From Myceligenerans indicum (GTDB lineage: Bacteria; Actinomycetota; Actinomycetes; Actinomycetales; Cellulomonadaceae), in NCBI RefSeq assembly GCF_016742955.1, contig NZ_JABBYC010000009.1, forward strand, positions 62,001-126,000: DNA of 64,000 nucleotides, read 5' to 3'. Below, one piece after another: positions 34,638 through 44,652 of this stretch; the first letter of the stretch is position 1, and each line of letters begins with the position of its first letter. The position numbers and the translations under genes were made by a program. The notes under the pieces are model-generated. The model was not told where the DNA came from. It worked only from the letters and a program-made list of their open reading frames with translations, and made no database searches.

Positions 34638-35528
34638 ATGACGGATCAGCGGGCGGACCGCAGCACGCCCTTCGACGCCTCCGGCGACGCTCTCTCCGAC
34701 GTGCTGGAGCTGATCCGCCTGCGTGGCGACGACCTGGCGGTGGTGCGTTCCGGCGACAGGTTCGAGGCCCGGCACCACACCGGCGAGCGGATGCTGCACA
34801 TCGTCGAGCAGGGCCCCGTCCAGCTGGACGTCGAGGGCGAGGGGGAACTGCCCCGGCTCGAACGGGGGGACCTGGTGCTGCTCGCGACAGGCGCCACCCA
34901 CCGGATGCGGGTGCCCGACGGCGGAGCGTGGATGAGCGGTCGGTTCCTGGTCGAGGAGAATACGGCAGCTCCACTGCTGGCAGTGCTGCCCCCGGCCGTC
35001 GTGATCCGCGGCTCGGACGAAGGGCTCGAATGGCTGCCCCTCACCGCGGGCGTACTCGCGGCCGAGAGCGCCGAGCCGACGGCCGGATCACGGGCCATGG
35101 TGTCGCGGCTCCTGGACCTGCTGTTCATCCTCGCCCTGCGCACCTGGGCGGAGCTCGACGACGCACCCCACCCCGGGTGGCTGACGGCAGCGCTCGACCG
35201 TCAGCTCGGGCCCGCGCTGACGGCCATGCACCGGCACCCCGAGCGGCCGTGGACCGTGGAGGCGCTCGCGGCACGCGCGTCCCTGTCGAGGGCGGCCTTC
35301 GCGGCGCGGTTCGTCCGGCTGGTGGGTGAACCGCCGGCCCGCCACCTCGCGCGGTTGCGTCTGGCGCGTGCGGCAGACCTGCTGGCCACCACCTCGGATC
35401 CGGTCGGAGCCGTCGGCAGGACGGTGGGATTCACCTCGGAGGCGGCGTTCTCCCGCGCGTTCGCTCGCGAGCACGGCACGCCGCCGAGGGAGTGGCGGGC
35501 GGCCGGCACACCCTTCCCGAGCGTTTGA
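34638..35528 (+). CDS. AraC-family regulator with cupin sensor
   Basis: 296 residues. An N-terminal cupin (GERMLHIVEQGPVQLDVEGE, then ERGDLVLLATGATHRMRV) is followed by two C-terminal helix-turn-helix units (TVEALAARASLSRAAFAARF and VGAVGRTVGFTSEAAFSRAF). This is the cupin_6/AraC type that often regulates a neighbouring oxidoreductase or hydrolase, here the alpha/beta hydrolase 105 bp downstream in the same direction. Confidence 0.9.
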   Translation: MTDQRADRSTPFDASGDALSDVLELIRLRGDDLAVVRSGDRFEARHHTGERMLHIVEQGPVQLDVEGEGELPRLERGDLVLLATGATHRMRVPDGGAWMSGRFLVEENTAAPLLAVLPPAVVIRGSDEGLEWLPLTAGVLAAESAEPTAGSRAMVSRLLDLLFILALRTWAELDDAPHPGWLTAALDRQLGPALTAMHRHPERPWTVEALAARASLSRAAFAARFVRLVGEPPARHLARLRLARAADLLATTSDPVGAVGRTVGFTSEAAFSRAFAREHGTPPREWRAAGTPFPSV

Positions 35529-35632
35529 GCAAAGAAGAGCAGCGTTCTCGTCATTCTTCCTTTCCCGTCGTCCAGATAGCGTGCTTGGCGTGCCGGCAAA
35601 CGGCAGCAGCGTCGACGAGATCGGACGATCAG

Positions 35633-36466
35633 ATGGAAAAGGCAGCGGCGGACACGGTCGTACTGATCCACGGGCTCTTCATGACACCACTGTCGTGGGA
35701 GCACTGGGTCACCCACTACGAGCGCAGGGGCCTGAGGGTCCTCACCCCTGGATACCCGGGCATCGAACCGGGAGAGGCCGGTGTGGCGGCGCTGCGGCGC
35801 GACGGGTCGCCGCTGGCGGGCCTGGGTGTGCGGGAGGTCTTCGACCACCTCGCCTCCGTGATCGGCACGCTCGACGCGCGGCCGATCATCATGGGCCACT
35901 CGTTCGGTGGGCTGTTCGCGCAACTGCTTCTCGACGCCGGCTACGGCAGCGCCGGGGTGTCGATCAACGGAGCGGCGGTGAAAGGGGTCAAGGCGCTGCC
36001 GCTCAGCGAGATCAGGGCGACCTTCCCCGTGCTGAGGAATCCCGCGAACAGGAGCCGGGCCGTACCGATGACGGAGAAGGAGTTCCGCTACGCCTTCACC
36101 AACAACCTGACGGTCGCGGAGTCGAAGGCGGTCTACGACCGCTACCACGTTCCCGCGCCCGGACGCTTCATGTTCCAGGGCGGCCTCGCCAACCTCACCC
36201 CGAACGCGCCGACCACGTACGACTTCGCCAACGGCGACCGCGCACCGCTGCTGTTCGTCGCGGGCGGCAACGACCACATCCTTCCGCCCGTCGTGCAACG
36301 GGAGAACTACGGCAGGAACGCCAGGCAGTCATCGGCGATCACCGCCTACACGCTGTTCGACGGCCGCAGCCACTACACCTGCGGCGAACCCGGATGGGAA
36401 GAGGTGGCCGACGCCGCCCTGGACTGGGCACTCGCGCCGACACCCGGAGAACTCGGCCGGGGGTGA
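35633..36466 (+). CDS. alpha/beta hydrolase
   Basis: 277 residues from ATG 35633 (MEKAAADTVVLIHGLFMTPL). The triad is complete: nucleophile in IIMGHSFGGLFAQ, acid in FVAGGNDHILPP, His in FDGRSHYTCGEPGW. No signal peptide. Likely a soluble esterase or lactonase of the extended AB-hydrolase_6 group; the substrate is unknown. It probably belongs with the AraC regulator upstream. Confidence 0.85.
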   Translation: MEKAAADTVVLIHGLFMTPLSWEHWVTHYERRGLRVLTPGYPGIEPGEAGVAALRRDGSPLAGLGVREVFDHLASVIGTLDARPIIMGHSFGGLFAQLLLDAGYGSAGVSINGAAVKGVKALPLSEIRATFPVLRNPANRSRAVPMTEKEFRYAFTNNLTVAESKAVYDRYHVPAPGRFMFQGGLANLTPNAPTTYDFANGDRAPLLFVAGGNDHILPPVVQRENYGRNARQSSAITAYTLFDGRSHYTCGEPGWEEVADAALDWALAPTPGELGRG

Positions 36467-36505
36467 CTCCGGCGCGGCGGGGCATCGGACCGCGCACGCC
36501 GGCGG

Positions 36506-37952
36506 TCAGGAGCCCTGACCGAATCCGGTCCGGTGCATCACGCCCCACACCTGGCGCTCGCCGCGCAGGCTGGACCACCAGCCCTGCAGGCGCCACCAGA
36601 CCGTGAGCTGCCGGTATCCCAGGTTCTCCAGCACGGCGGCCGCCATCATGACGGCCAGGTCACGCCAGCGCTCGTACCGGTGGAAGGCCCACTCGTCCAC
36701 TGCCATGGCACACAGTGCGACGAAGATCGCATAGCCGTAGGCGACGATCAGGAACATCAGGAAGAACGGGACGTCGACCGTGCCGACGGCGAGGCCTGCC
36801 GCGACCACCACCAGGCCCAGTGCTTCGAGGAAGGGGGCGAAGAGCTCGAAGGCCCAGGCATAGGGCAGGGCGAGGAGCCCGATCCGTCCGTAGCGCGGGC
36901 GCAGGAGCATGCCCCGGTACGCCCCACAACGTCTCCCACAGGCCGCGGTGCCATCGGCGGCGCTGCCGTCCCAGGACCGCCGGGGACTCGGGAACCTCGG
37001 TCCAGGCCACGGGCTCGGCGATGAAGGCGAGCCGGTAGTCCCGGCCCTGATCTCGCAGGTGGCGGTGCAGCCGGACGATGAGCTCGAAGTCCTCCCCGAT
37101 GCTGTGCCGGTCCAGCCCGCCGACCTCGACGACCAGATCGCGGCGGAACAGCCCGAACGCGCCGCTGATCAGAACCAGACAGCCCAGGCGCGACCAGCCC
37201 GCGCGCCCGAGCAGGAACGCGCGCAGGTACTCGACCAGCTGAAAGCGTGACAGCCATGGGCGCGGTGCCCGGACCTGGGTCACGCGACCTGCTTGGATGC
37301 GGCTGCCGTTGACCGGGCGGATGGAGCCGCCGGTGGCGACGGTCCGGGTCGGGTCGTCGGAGAAGGGGCGAGCGACCCGGAGCAGGGCGTCGGGCTCCAG
37401 CACCGAGTCGGCGTCGATGATGGCGACCAGGGGTTCGGTCGCGGCGTTGACGCCGGTGTTGACGGCCTCGGTCTTGCCCGAGTTGTCCTTGCTGACCACC
37501 ACGAGCCGGGTGTGCCCGTCCCGCGGGACCAGGACCTGGTGCACCGTGGCGTGGACCGGGACGTCCTGCGGCACGGCGCGCGGGATCGGGACGAGGTCGA
37601 AGGCCTCGGTGAGCCGGGACAGCGTCGCGTCGGTGCTGCCGTCGTCGACCACGACGACCTCATGACGGGGATAGCGCAGCGTCAGCAGCGCCTTGACCGC
37701 CGTGACGACCCCTTCCTGCTCGTTGTGCGCGGGCACGATCACCGACACCCCCGGCACGGGCGCGCCACCGACGCCGGCGAGGCCGGCCGACCCCCGGTTC
37801 TTCTGGCTGTGGACCTCGACGGCGGCGAGGACCACGGTCAGCAGGTACGACGTGTTGATCACGGCGAAGTAGAGCAGAACGGGCACGGCTGCGGCATCCA
37901 GCAGTCCCACCGCGAGCTCCCGGACCGTGTCCAGGAGACCGGTGGTGCTCAC
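36506..37952 (-). pseudogene. membrane glycosyltransferase family 2 gene with a frameshift
   Basis: From 37952 the protein has an N-terminal membrane helix, the GT2 nucleotide-binding start VSVIVPAHNEQEGVV, the VVVDDGST and IIDADSVLEP acidic motifs, and LGRQRRRWHRGLWETL (the QxxRW motif). After that the frame turns to Arg/Pro-rich nonsense, while the next frame (from 36910, MLLRPRYGRIGLLALPYAWA) carries the expected C-terminal membrane helices. One extra base in the CCCC run at 36922-36925 explains it. Intact, the enzyme would be a PgaC/BcsA-like polysaccharide synthase. It may be a true mutation or a sequencing error. Last gene of an operon with the HEAT protein. Confidence 0.75.
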
Positions 37953-39040
37953 CCGATCGCTCCGTGCAGCCGCGCCATGACGATGGCCGCCTCCAGGGGG
38001 TGTCCCCGTCGCGGGTCCTGATCCCGGACGCCGCGCGCGGCGGCGAGGTCATGGACGGTTTGCGGGCTGAGCCGGAGCATCGCGGCGGCCGCCAGTTCGG
38101 CGAGCCGGGGGTCCGGATCGTCGAGCAGGGTCGTCAGGGCCGGCAGGCCGGCCGGCTCACCGAGCTCGCCCAGCGCGGTGGCGCACGTCCGGCGCAGCGG
38201 CAGGGGCGCGTCGGCCTGGGTGTGCCGGCCCAGGGCGGCGACGTCGTCGCGGCCGCCGATCATGCCGAGCGCCTCGGCGCATGCCGTGCGGGTGGTCAGG
38301 TCGTGGTCATCCGCGAGCAGCGCGCGCAGCCGAGGGCGTGAGCGGACGAAGGACCCGGCACCGCTGACCCGTGCGGCGACGGTCCTGCTCCGGGGATCCG
38401 GGTCGGCCAGTCCGGCCCTGAGCGCGTCGGCGATCTCCACACCCATGCTCAGGAGTGCCGCGGCGGCGATGCCGGCGGGGACCCCCGGGTCCGTGGCGCC
38501 CACGGCGCGCAGAACGGGCCTCGCCCCGGCCGCGTCGCCGATCATGCCGAGCGCGTGGGCCGCGTGCGCGCGCACCTCGCCGGCCTTGTCCCCGAGCGCT
38601 GCGACGAGGTGTGGCACGGCACGTGACTGCCGGCACATGCCGAGCAGGTGCGCGGCGCGAGCCCGTCTGCCACGTGCGGGGCGCGACAGGTCGGACAGGG
38701 CCTCGGCGACCTTCCCACGGTCCACGAGCAGCCGGACGAGCGCCTCGGCCGGCGCGCCGCGGATCTTCCCGAGCAGTCCCACTATCGCGTCGTCGACCAC
38801 CGCGGCGGCGATGCCGGTGGCACCGGCGAGACGGCGCATGCTCGCGTCGTCGTGATCCTCTCCCGCGCTCACGACGATCAGGTCCTGCCGGTAGGGCGCC
38901 AGCAGGTTCGCCCGGCGCCGTGCCTGCACCTCCCGACCGGTCTTGACGGCCACGACGAGCAGGACCATCGTGGCGCAGAGCACCCCGGTGACGGCGAGAG
39001 CGGTGATCAGCACCGGTAGGGGGATGGCCGGCGTGGTCAT
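37949..39040 (-). CDS. membrane-anchored HEAT-repeat protein
   Basis: 363 residues. One N-terminal helix (VLITALAVTGVLCATMVLLV), a basic cytoplasmic segment, then HEAT/PBS-lyase-like repeats from residue about 120 (RARAAHLLGMCRQSRAVPHL, then VAALGDKAGEVRAHAAHALG). It probably acts as a scaffold between the response regulator upstream and the glycosyltransferase downstream; four-base overlaps join all three genes. Confidence 0.8.
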   Translation of the reverse strand: MTTPAIPLPVLITALAVTGVLCATMVLLVVAVKTGREVQARRRANLLAPYRQDLIVVSAGEDHDDASMRRLAGATGIAAAVVDDAIVGLLGKIRGAPAEALVRLLVDRGKVAEALSDLSRPARGRRARAAHLLGMCRQSRAVPHLVAALGDKAGEVRAHAAHALGMIGDAAGARPVLRAVGATDPGVPAGIAAAALLSMGVEIADALRAGLADPDPRSRTVAARVSGAGSFVRSRPRLRALLADDHDLTTRTACAEALGMIGGRDDVAALGRHTQADAPLPLRRTCATALGELGEPAGLPALTTLLDDPDPRLAELAAAAMLRLSPQTVHDLAAARGVRDQDPRRGHPLEAAIVMARLHGAIG

Positions 39041-39420
39041 GGAGTGCGAGCCAGGATCCCGGTGACCCGGTGCAGCAGCTCGCGAGGGCTGAAGGGTTTG
39101 ATCACGTAGTCGGTGGCGCCGATGGCGAAGCCGAGGTCGACGTCGGCGTCCCGCGACCGGGCGCTCAGCAGCAGCACGGGCACCGTGGAGCGGGCGCTCT
39201 CACGGATCTTGCGCAGCACGTCGATCCCCGACAGCCCGGGCATCATGACATCGAGTACCGCCAGGTGCGGGGGAGCGGCCTGGAAGGCCTCCCATGCGGC
39301 CGACCCGGTGTCCACGGTCCTGACCTCGTAGCCTGCCTGGCCCAGCTTGAAGGCGACGAGGTCGCTGATGTCGTGGTCGTCCTCGGCGACGAGGATCCGC
39401 GCACCGGGGCGTCCGTTCAT
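39037..39420 (-). CDS. single-domain response regulator
   Basis: 127 residues from ATG 39420. A complete receiver domain: acidic pair EDDHD at residue about 12, phospho-acceptor Asp in LAVLDVMMPGL, Thr/Ser in LLLSARS, and Lys in YVIKPFSP. No output domain, so it must act by protein contact, perhaps on the HEAT/glycosyltransferase partners encoded next in the operon. The cognate kinase is not in the window. Confidence 0.9.
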   Translation of the reverse strand: MNGRPGARILVAEDDHDISDLVAFKLGQAGYEVRTVDTGSAAWEAFQAAPPHLAVLDVMMPGLSGIDVLRKIRESARSTVPVLLLSARSRDADVDLGFAIGATDYVIKPFSPRELLHRVTGILARTP

Positions 39421-39442
39421 GTACCTCTGCGTATCATCAACG

Positions 39443-40405
39443 TCAGTCCGCCGCGACCTCACTCATGCCCACGAACTCGCCGTGCCAGGAGTGGTACCAC
39501 ACCGCGCCCGTGTAGGCGTTCACCGAGAGCATCCCGGTGATCCGGCCCGCCTCCTCGGTGTGCAGCGTGTAGTAGCCGGGGAACGTCTCGGGGTCGCCGG
39601 CGGACAGGGCGCCGTCCCGCGCGGCCAGCCAGTCGTCCGCCAGTTGGCGTGCCTGCTCGGGTGAGATCTCGGTGGGACGGGCGGACGCCACGGCATGCGG
39701 CCCGTATCCGGTGTTCCACATCATCGCGGGCCCGTACTCGATGCGGACGTCGCCCTCGCCGGGGTCGATCAGGACCTCGGTCGCCCCGTCGCCGTCGGGG
39801 GTGCGCAGCTCGGCGTAGAAGCCGTTGTCGAACTGCATCACCTCGGCCACCTCCAGGTCGAGCCGGTCGGCGTAGCGCTGCGCCGCGGTACCGGCCTCGT
39901 CGAGGGTCGTGACCGGGCCTGTCCCGGACAGCTCGTAGGCTCCGCCCATGGAGCCGAAGCCGCCCATCATCGGGCCGCCGTCCATCATGTCGTAGTCGTC
40001 CTCGATCCGGCTGCCGTTGACCGACCAGGAGCGGTCCATCATGCCGCCGGATCCCCAGGACGCGAACGCCGACCACGCGGCGGTGCCGAGCAGCGCGAGC
40101 AGTGCCACCACGATCACCACGACGAGCCCGGTACGGCGCCCGGCCGTCGGTGCGTGGCCCGACCCCGCGCGGGACGTGGCCAGCTGGTCACGAAGCCTCC
40201 GGTACTCCTCGGTGTCGATCTCCCCGGCGGCGAGCCTCCGGTCCAGGATCTCCTGTGGTGCCTCGGCGGAGCCGGGCTGCCCGCTCCCGTCGCCCGAGGA
40301 CTGCACCAGCCGGGTCACCGCCCACGCGATCAGGGCGATCAGGGCGATCCACCACACCCCGACGAAGATCCAGCCGGCCCCCATACCTGCCCCGAAACCC
40401 ATCAT
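39443..40405 (-). CDS. SHOCT-domain membrane protein with Met-rich segment, probably copper-linked
   Basis: 320 residues from ATG 40405 with GGAGGCACGGGC upstream. Helix 1 (WIFVGVWWIALIALIAWAV), a SHOCT motif (EILDRRLAAGEIDTEEYRRL), helix 2 (VVVIVVALLALLGTAAWSAF), then an external region with DYDMMDGGPMMGGFGSMGG, whose clustered Met residues suit Cu(I) binding, and a PepSY-like C-terminal domain. A CsoR-like operator lies 66-82 bp upstream of the start. A role in copper handling is inferred from both points. Confidence 0.7.
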   Translation of the reverse strand: MMGFGAGMGAGWIFVGVWWIALIALIAWAVTRLVQSSGDGSGQPGSAEAPQEILDRRLAAGEIDTEEYRRLRDQLATSRAGSGHAPTAGRRTGLVVVIVVALLALLGTAAWSAFASWGSGGMMDRSWSVNGSRIEDDYDMMDGGPMMGGFGSMGGAYELSGTGPVTTLDEAGTAAQRYADRLDLEVAEVMQFDNGFYAELRTPDGDGATEVLIDPGEGDVRIEYGPAMMWNTGYGPHAVASARPTEISPEQARQLADDWLAARDGALSAGDPETFPGYYTLHTEEAGRITGMLSVNAYTGAVWYHSWHGEFVGMSEVAAD

Positions 40406-40470
40406 GCCCGTGCCTCCCTCGGCCGGCGCCTCGTTGGCCGGCCATGACGTCGGTGCCAGGCTCTCGTCAT

Positions 40471-40487
40471 ATACGCCCTGGGGGTAG
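40471..40487 (-). promoter_or_regulatory. CsoR-like copper operator upstream of the SHOCT gene
   Basis: ATACGCCCTGGGGGTAG fits the CsoR/RicR-type pattern ATACC-N-GGGTAT with one degenerate arm, next to a TATATG-like -10 on the minus strand. Confidence 0.55.
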
Positions 40488-40629
40488 GGGCCTTCGTCCC
40501 GGTTCCCCGGGCCACAGGTCGCCGCCGGCCCGAGAGGGCGACTGCGTGGTTCCGGCAAGAGGCCTGGCAGGGGGTTGGAACTCACGGGAGTCGCGTCGCG
40601 GGGACGTGCCGTGCCCGGTGTCGGGCACA

Positions 40630-40649
40630 ATACCGCCAGGGGGTATGAT
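40630..40649 (+). promoter_or_regulatory. CsoR-like operator overlapping a leaderless promoter
   Basis: ATACCGCCAGGGGGTAT (40630-40646) is a near-palindromic CsoR-type site. Its right arm overlaps TATGAT (40644-40649), a strong -10 box whose start point falls at or next to the GTG at 40658. Confidence 0.65.
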
Positions 40650-40657
40650 CTCCACCC

Positions 40658-41047
40658 GTGTCCGGCTCTCAGACAGACAAGTCCACCGCCAGTGTTCCAG
40701 GGCTGACGGCGTGCAGCCTCTGTGCCGGCGAGACCCTCGGCGGGCACGATCCCGCGCCAGGAGGGCAGCGCGGCCGGCTGGAGCGGCTGGATGTCGAAGG
40801 GGTTGCCCGGCTGACCCTGTCGGAATGCCTGGACGAGTGCGAGCGTGGCGACGTGGTCGTGGCGCGCCCGAGCGCGGCCGGCCGTGCGGTGCGGGGCCGG
40901 CCGGTGTGGTTCGAGCGGCTCGCGGGGGACGAGCAGACCGGTGTCCTGCGTACCTGGCTCGTGGAGGGCGGGCCGGGTGTCGCCGCGGTGCCTCGGCCGC
41001 TGATGCCCCTGGTCATCGAGCGCCGGGTCACCGACGCGGCCGAGTAG
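40658..41047 (+). CDS. Cys-rich (2Fe-2S)-ferredoxin-like protein under copper-type control
   Basis: 129 residues. Cys pairs LTACSLCAGE (residues about 18-25) and LSECLDECERGDVVVARPS (about 52-70) recall small thioredoxin-fold 2Fe-2S proteins, and RPVWFERLAGD is a conserved-looking C-terminal strand. The metal centre is not proven. The CsoR-like operator on its -10 box suggests that it responds to copper, perhaps as a thiol protein that binds or buffers it. Divergent from the SHOCT gene, which has its own site. Confidence 0.55.
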   Translation: MSGSQTDKSTASVPGLTACSLCAGETLGGHDPAPGGQRGRLERLDVEGVARLTLSECLDECERGDVVVARPSAAGRAVRGRPVWFERLAGDEQTGVLRTWLVEGGPGVAAVPRPLMPLVIERRVTDAAE

Positions 41048-41166
41048 GCCGGGAGTTTCGCGGGCGCGTCCGCGGGCTGCCGGCCGATCCCGCCAGGACT
41101 CCGGCGGACGCGGCGCGCTCGTCCGTCGCGGGTGCCCGCCGCCGCGCGGTGGTGCACGATGCGCCT

Positions 41167-41520
41167 ATGGCGTACGACGACGAACTTGCCGCGCGGATCC
41201 GGGACGTGGTGGCCGAGCATGCCGACTCCCGGGAGATCCGGATGTTCGGCGGCGTCTGCTGGACCGTCGCGGGTCACATGGCTGTGGGGGTCGTCGACGA
41301 CGATCTGATGGTGCACGTGGGAACGGACGGAGTCGGCTCTGCGCTCGACCGGGGCGCGCGCCGCGCCACGATGGGGGAGCGGACCATGGGCGGCGTCGTC
41401 CTCGTGGGGAGTTCGGAGCTTCCCGACAGGGCCTCGCTGGACTCCTGGATCGGCCCGGCCGTGGAGCGAGCCCGTGCGAAGCCCCCGAAGCCTCCGAAGC
41501 CCCCGAGGGCGGCGAGGTAG
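41167..41520 (+). CDS. TfoX N-terminal domain protein
   Basis: 117 residues. MAYDDELAARIRDVVAEHAD, REIRMFGGVCWTVAGHMAVG and DLMVHVG follow the TfoX_N pattern. The C-terminus is a KPPKPPKPP tail. TfoX_N-only proteins of this size are common in actinobacteria; they lack the competence-regulator C-terminal domain and their role is unknown. Confidence 0.8.
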   Translation: MAYDDELAARIRDVVAEHADSREIRMFGGVCWTVAGHMAVGVVDDDLMVHVGTDGVGSALDRGARRATMGERTMGGVVLVGSSELPDRASLDSWIGPAVERARAKPPKPPKPPRAAR

Positions 41521-41686
41521 CGGCGTCGCGCCAGGCCGCGCCGGGGAGGGATCCGCAGCTCTGATCCCGGGGCGCCGGGAGCGACGGTGTTCCTCAATCC
41601 TCGAACACGCTGTAGCGTCTGGAGCCCGGACCTGCGCGGTCACGCGTCGCCGGGCTGCCACCCAGCCGCCTTCCCGAGGAGTTGAC

Positions 41687-42004
41687 GTGTCGTCCGACGA
41701 GTTGCCGCAGGAGTTCCAGATCGACGTGCCGGACGAGATGGAGACGGGTGTCCCGGCCGACTTCGCGTCGGTGTGGCACACGCCGACGTCGTTCGTGCTG
41801 GATTTCATCGCGGTGAAGCAGCCGCCGACCCCGCAGAACGACCCCGAGACGGGCGAGGTGCGCAACGTCGTCGTCCCCGGGAAGGTCGCCTCGCGGGTGC
41901 GGATCCCGCCGCAGCAGGTGTTCGAACTGGCGAAGGCTCTGACCATGCAGCTCGACGCGTGGGAGAAGGAGACATCTGGAGCGAAGCGGCCGAGGGATGA
42001 ATAG
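41687..42004 (+). CDS. DUF3467 family protein
   Basis: 105 residues from GTG 41687 with GAGGAG upstream. The core (DFASVWHTPTSFVLDFIAVK and GKVASRVRIPPQQVFELAKA) matches DUF3467, a small bacterial family of unknown function. The charged C-terminal tail is not part of the domain. Confidence 0.8.
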   Translation: MSSDELPQEFQIDVPDEMETGVPADFASVWHTPTSFVLDFIAVKQPPTPQNDPETGEVRNVVVPGKVASRVRIPPQQVFELAKALTMQLDAWEKETSGAKRPRDE

Positions 42005-42200
42005 TTCGTTCGGAGTCCGTCGAGATCCTATTGGATGCCGACTCAGGTAAAGCGCAGTAATTCAGCCGAAGAAAATTGTCTTCACCTGTTCCGTTCGCAA
42101 AGAGCGCAGCGTAGGATGCCGGATATCGCCACGCTGGTGTGGCGGTATCCAGGGTCGATCGGGGGGTCGATCGGCCACGGAAAGCCGGTGAGACTCCGGC

Positions 42201-42596
42201 ATGCGCGTGAACAGGGGCGATGAGCAAGTGAAAGATCTGAACCAACTATCGGGAGCCGGGTCGATCCTTGTCGAGGAAAAGGCTGAGGCGACCGTCGTGA
42301 AGATGTCCGGCGAGATCGATATCTCGCTGCGGAGCCAGACCGGGGCGGCACTACGGCAAGTACTGGATCGGTGCCGTCCCGTCGTCGTCGACACGTCCGG
42401 CGTGACGTTCATGGACTCGACGGGTGCCGCCTTCCTGGCGCAGCTGCGCATGTTCGGGTCCGAGGACGGGATCTGCGTCAGCCTCGCCGAACAGTCGATG
42501 GTGGTGCGCAACCTGCTCGAGATGCTCGGGGTGGACGCGATGTTCCGCGACACCGCGATGCGGTCGGCCGCGGCCGGGGTCGCACCCCGGGTCTGA
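42201..42596 (+). CDS. STAS-domain anti-sigma factor antagonist
   Basis: About 131 residues. The STAS fold shows ATVVKMSGEIDISLRSQ, VVVDTSGVTFMDSTGAAFLA with the phosphorylatable Ser in DSTG, and a C-terminal helix (MVVRNLLEMLGVDAMFRD). It should bind an anti-sigma kinase of the RsbW/SpoIIAB type, not encoded nearby. ATG 42201 and GTG 42228 are both possible starts; the domain begins after the second. Confidence 0.85.
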   Translation: MRVNRGDEQVKDLNQLSGAGSILVEEKAEATVVKMSGEIDISLRSQTGAALRQVLDRCRPVVVDTSGVTFMDSTGAAFLAQLRMFGSEDGICVSLAEQSMVVRNLLEMLGVDAMFRDTAMRSAAAGVAPRV

Positions 42597-42694
42597 GCTT
42601 CCGGGGTCCGGCCCGCCGTGGCGCCGGGCCGGCCCGCCCTGTCCGGCGGCCTGTGCCCGCGGACCACGAGGGCCCGCGGGCCGGTGACTCGTGG

Positions 42695-43462
<768 letters not shown>

Positions 43463-43507
43463 GCTCCTGGTGCTTCCTCGGTGGCGTCGTTGTGTCAGGA
43501 TCGTCTC

Positions 43508-43684
43508 ATGAGCGGTGGGGAGAAGTACTGGTACAACACGAAGACGGGCGAGGTCGAGAAGGGGCACCGCTCGTCCTGGACGCACCTGCTGGGCCCCTAT
43601 ACGACCCGTGAGGAAGCGGAGCAGGCGCTCGCGCGCGCCCGGTCCCGCAACGAGGAGTGGAACGCTCAGGACGACGCCGACTGA
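43508..43684 (+). CDS. 58-residue SPOR-like small protein
   Basis: [20 protein letters not shown], then [20 protein letters not shown]. This short conserved actinobacterial protein resembles half a SPOR fold and is often annotated by position only. It is divergent from ppgK with a 45-bp gap that must contain both promoters. Ends before the terminator at 43699. Confidence 0.75.
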   Translation: MSGGEKYWYNTKTGEVEKGHRSSWTHLLGPYTTREEAEQALARARSRNEEWNAQDDAD

Positions 43685-43698
43685 TGGCGTTGTCCCGC

Positions 43699-43763
43699 CC
43701 GCCGGGAACGGCACGAGTGGGAGCGGGAACGCACCCGATCAATGCGCGTGCCGCTCCCGGCGG
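43699..43763. terminator. bidirectional hairpin terminator
   Basis: Arms CCGCCGGGAACGGCACG (43699-43715) and CGTGCCGCTCCCGGCGG (43747-43763) pair over 17 bp with one mismatch between the convergent 58-residue gene and panB. Confidence 0.75.
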
Positions 43764-43778
43764 ACGTGGAAAAGGACA

Positions 43779-44612
43779 CTATTCAAGGAATGAGTGTGCC
43801 TCGTCAGGGAATGTTCCCTTCTTCACATCTGTGATGTATTCCTCCGCGGCCCCCTGGAGTGCCTGGCCCAGTTCCGCATAGCGCTTCGCGAACCGCGGCG
43901 TCCAGTCCGTCATCCCCGCCATGTCGGTCCAGACCAGCACCTGCCCGTCGCACTGCGCCCCCGCGCCGATCCCGATCGTGGGAATGCGCAGGACCTCCGT
44001 GATCCGCGCGGCCACGTCCACGGGCACCATCTCCAGGACGACGGCGACGGCGCCGGCCTCCTGCACGGCCAGGGCGTCGTCGGCGAGCACCTCGGCGGCT
44101 TCGTCCCCACGCCCCTGCACACGATGTCCCCCGAGCGCGTGCTCCGACTGCGGGGTGAACCCGAGGTGCGCCACCACCGGGATGCCGGCGTCGGTCAGTG
44201 CGCGGATCTGTGCCGCCACCCGGGTGCCGCCCTCCAGCTTCACCGCGGCGACGCCGGTCTCCTTCATCATCCGCACCCCGGTCGCGAGCGCCTGGACGGG
44301 CCCGGCCTCGTAGGACCCGAACGGCAGGTCCACCACCACCAGCGCGCGCTTCGCGGCGGCCGCCACGGCGCGGGCCGGCGGGATCAGATCGTCCACCGTG
44401 ACCGGGAGCGTGGTGGTGTGCCCGTGCATGACGTTGCCGATGGAATCACCGACGAGGAGCATGTCGACTCCTGCCGCGTCCAGCAGCGTGCCGGTGACGG
44501 CGTCGTACGCCGTGAGCATGGTGATCTTCTCGCCGCGCTCCTTTGCGGCGGCGAGGTGGTGCACGCGCACCTGCTTGGCCGACGCAGGCGTCGGCTTGGT
44601 GTGGGCTGACAT
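43779..44612 (-). CDS. panB: 3-methyl-2-oxobutanoate hydroxymethyltransferase
   Basis: 277 residues. Catalyses the first committed step of pantothenate synthesis: transfer of a hydroxymethyl group from methylene-THF to 2-oxoisovalerate. Family motifs: MLTAYDAVTGTLLDAAGVDM, LLVGDSIGNVMHGHTTTLPV (metal-binding Asp), GGTRVAAQIRALTDAGIPVV and GHLGFTPQ-like AHLGFTPQSEHALGGHRVQG. Start ATG 44612. Divergent from glnA2 with only 40 bp between, as in the conserved actinobacterial panB/glnA2/glnE neighbourhood. Confidence 0.95.
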   Translation of the reverse strand: MSAHTKPTPASAKQVRVHHLAAAKERGEKITMLTAYDAVTGTLLDAAGVDMLLVGDSIGNVMHGHTTTLPVTVDDLIPPARAVAAAAKRALVVVDLPFGSYEAGPVQALATGVRMMKETGVAAVKLEGGTRVAAQIRALTDAGIPVVAHLGFTPQSEHALGGHRVQGRGDEAAEVLADDALAVQEAGAVAVVLEMVPVDVAARITEVLRIPTIGIGAGAQCDGQVLVWTDMAGMTDWTPRFAKRYAELGQALQGAAEEYITDVKKGTFPDEAHSFLE

Positions 44613-44652
44613 GCCTTGACCGTACACGCACCAGTAACACGGATGGGGCAAG

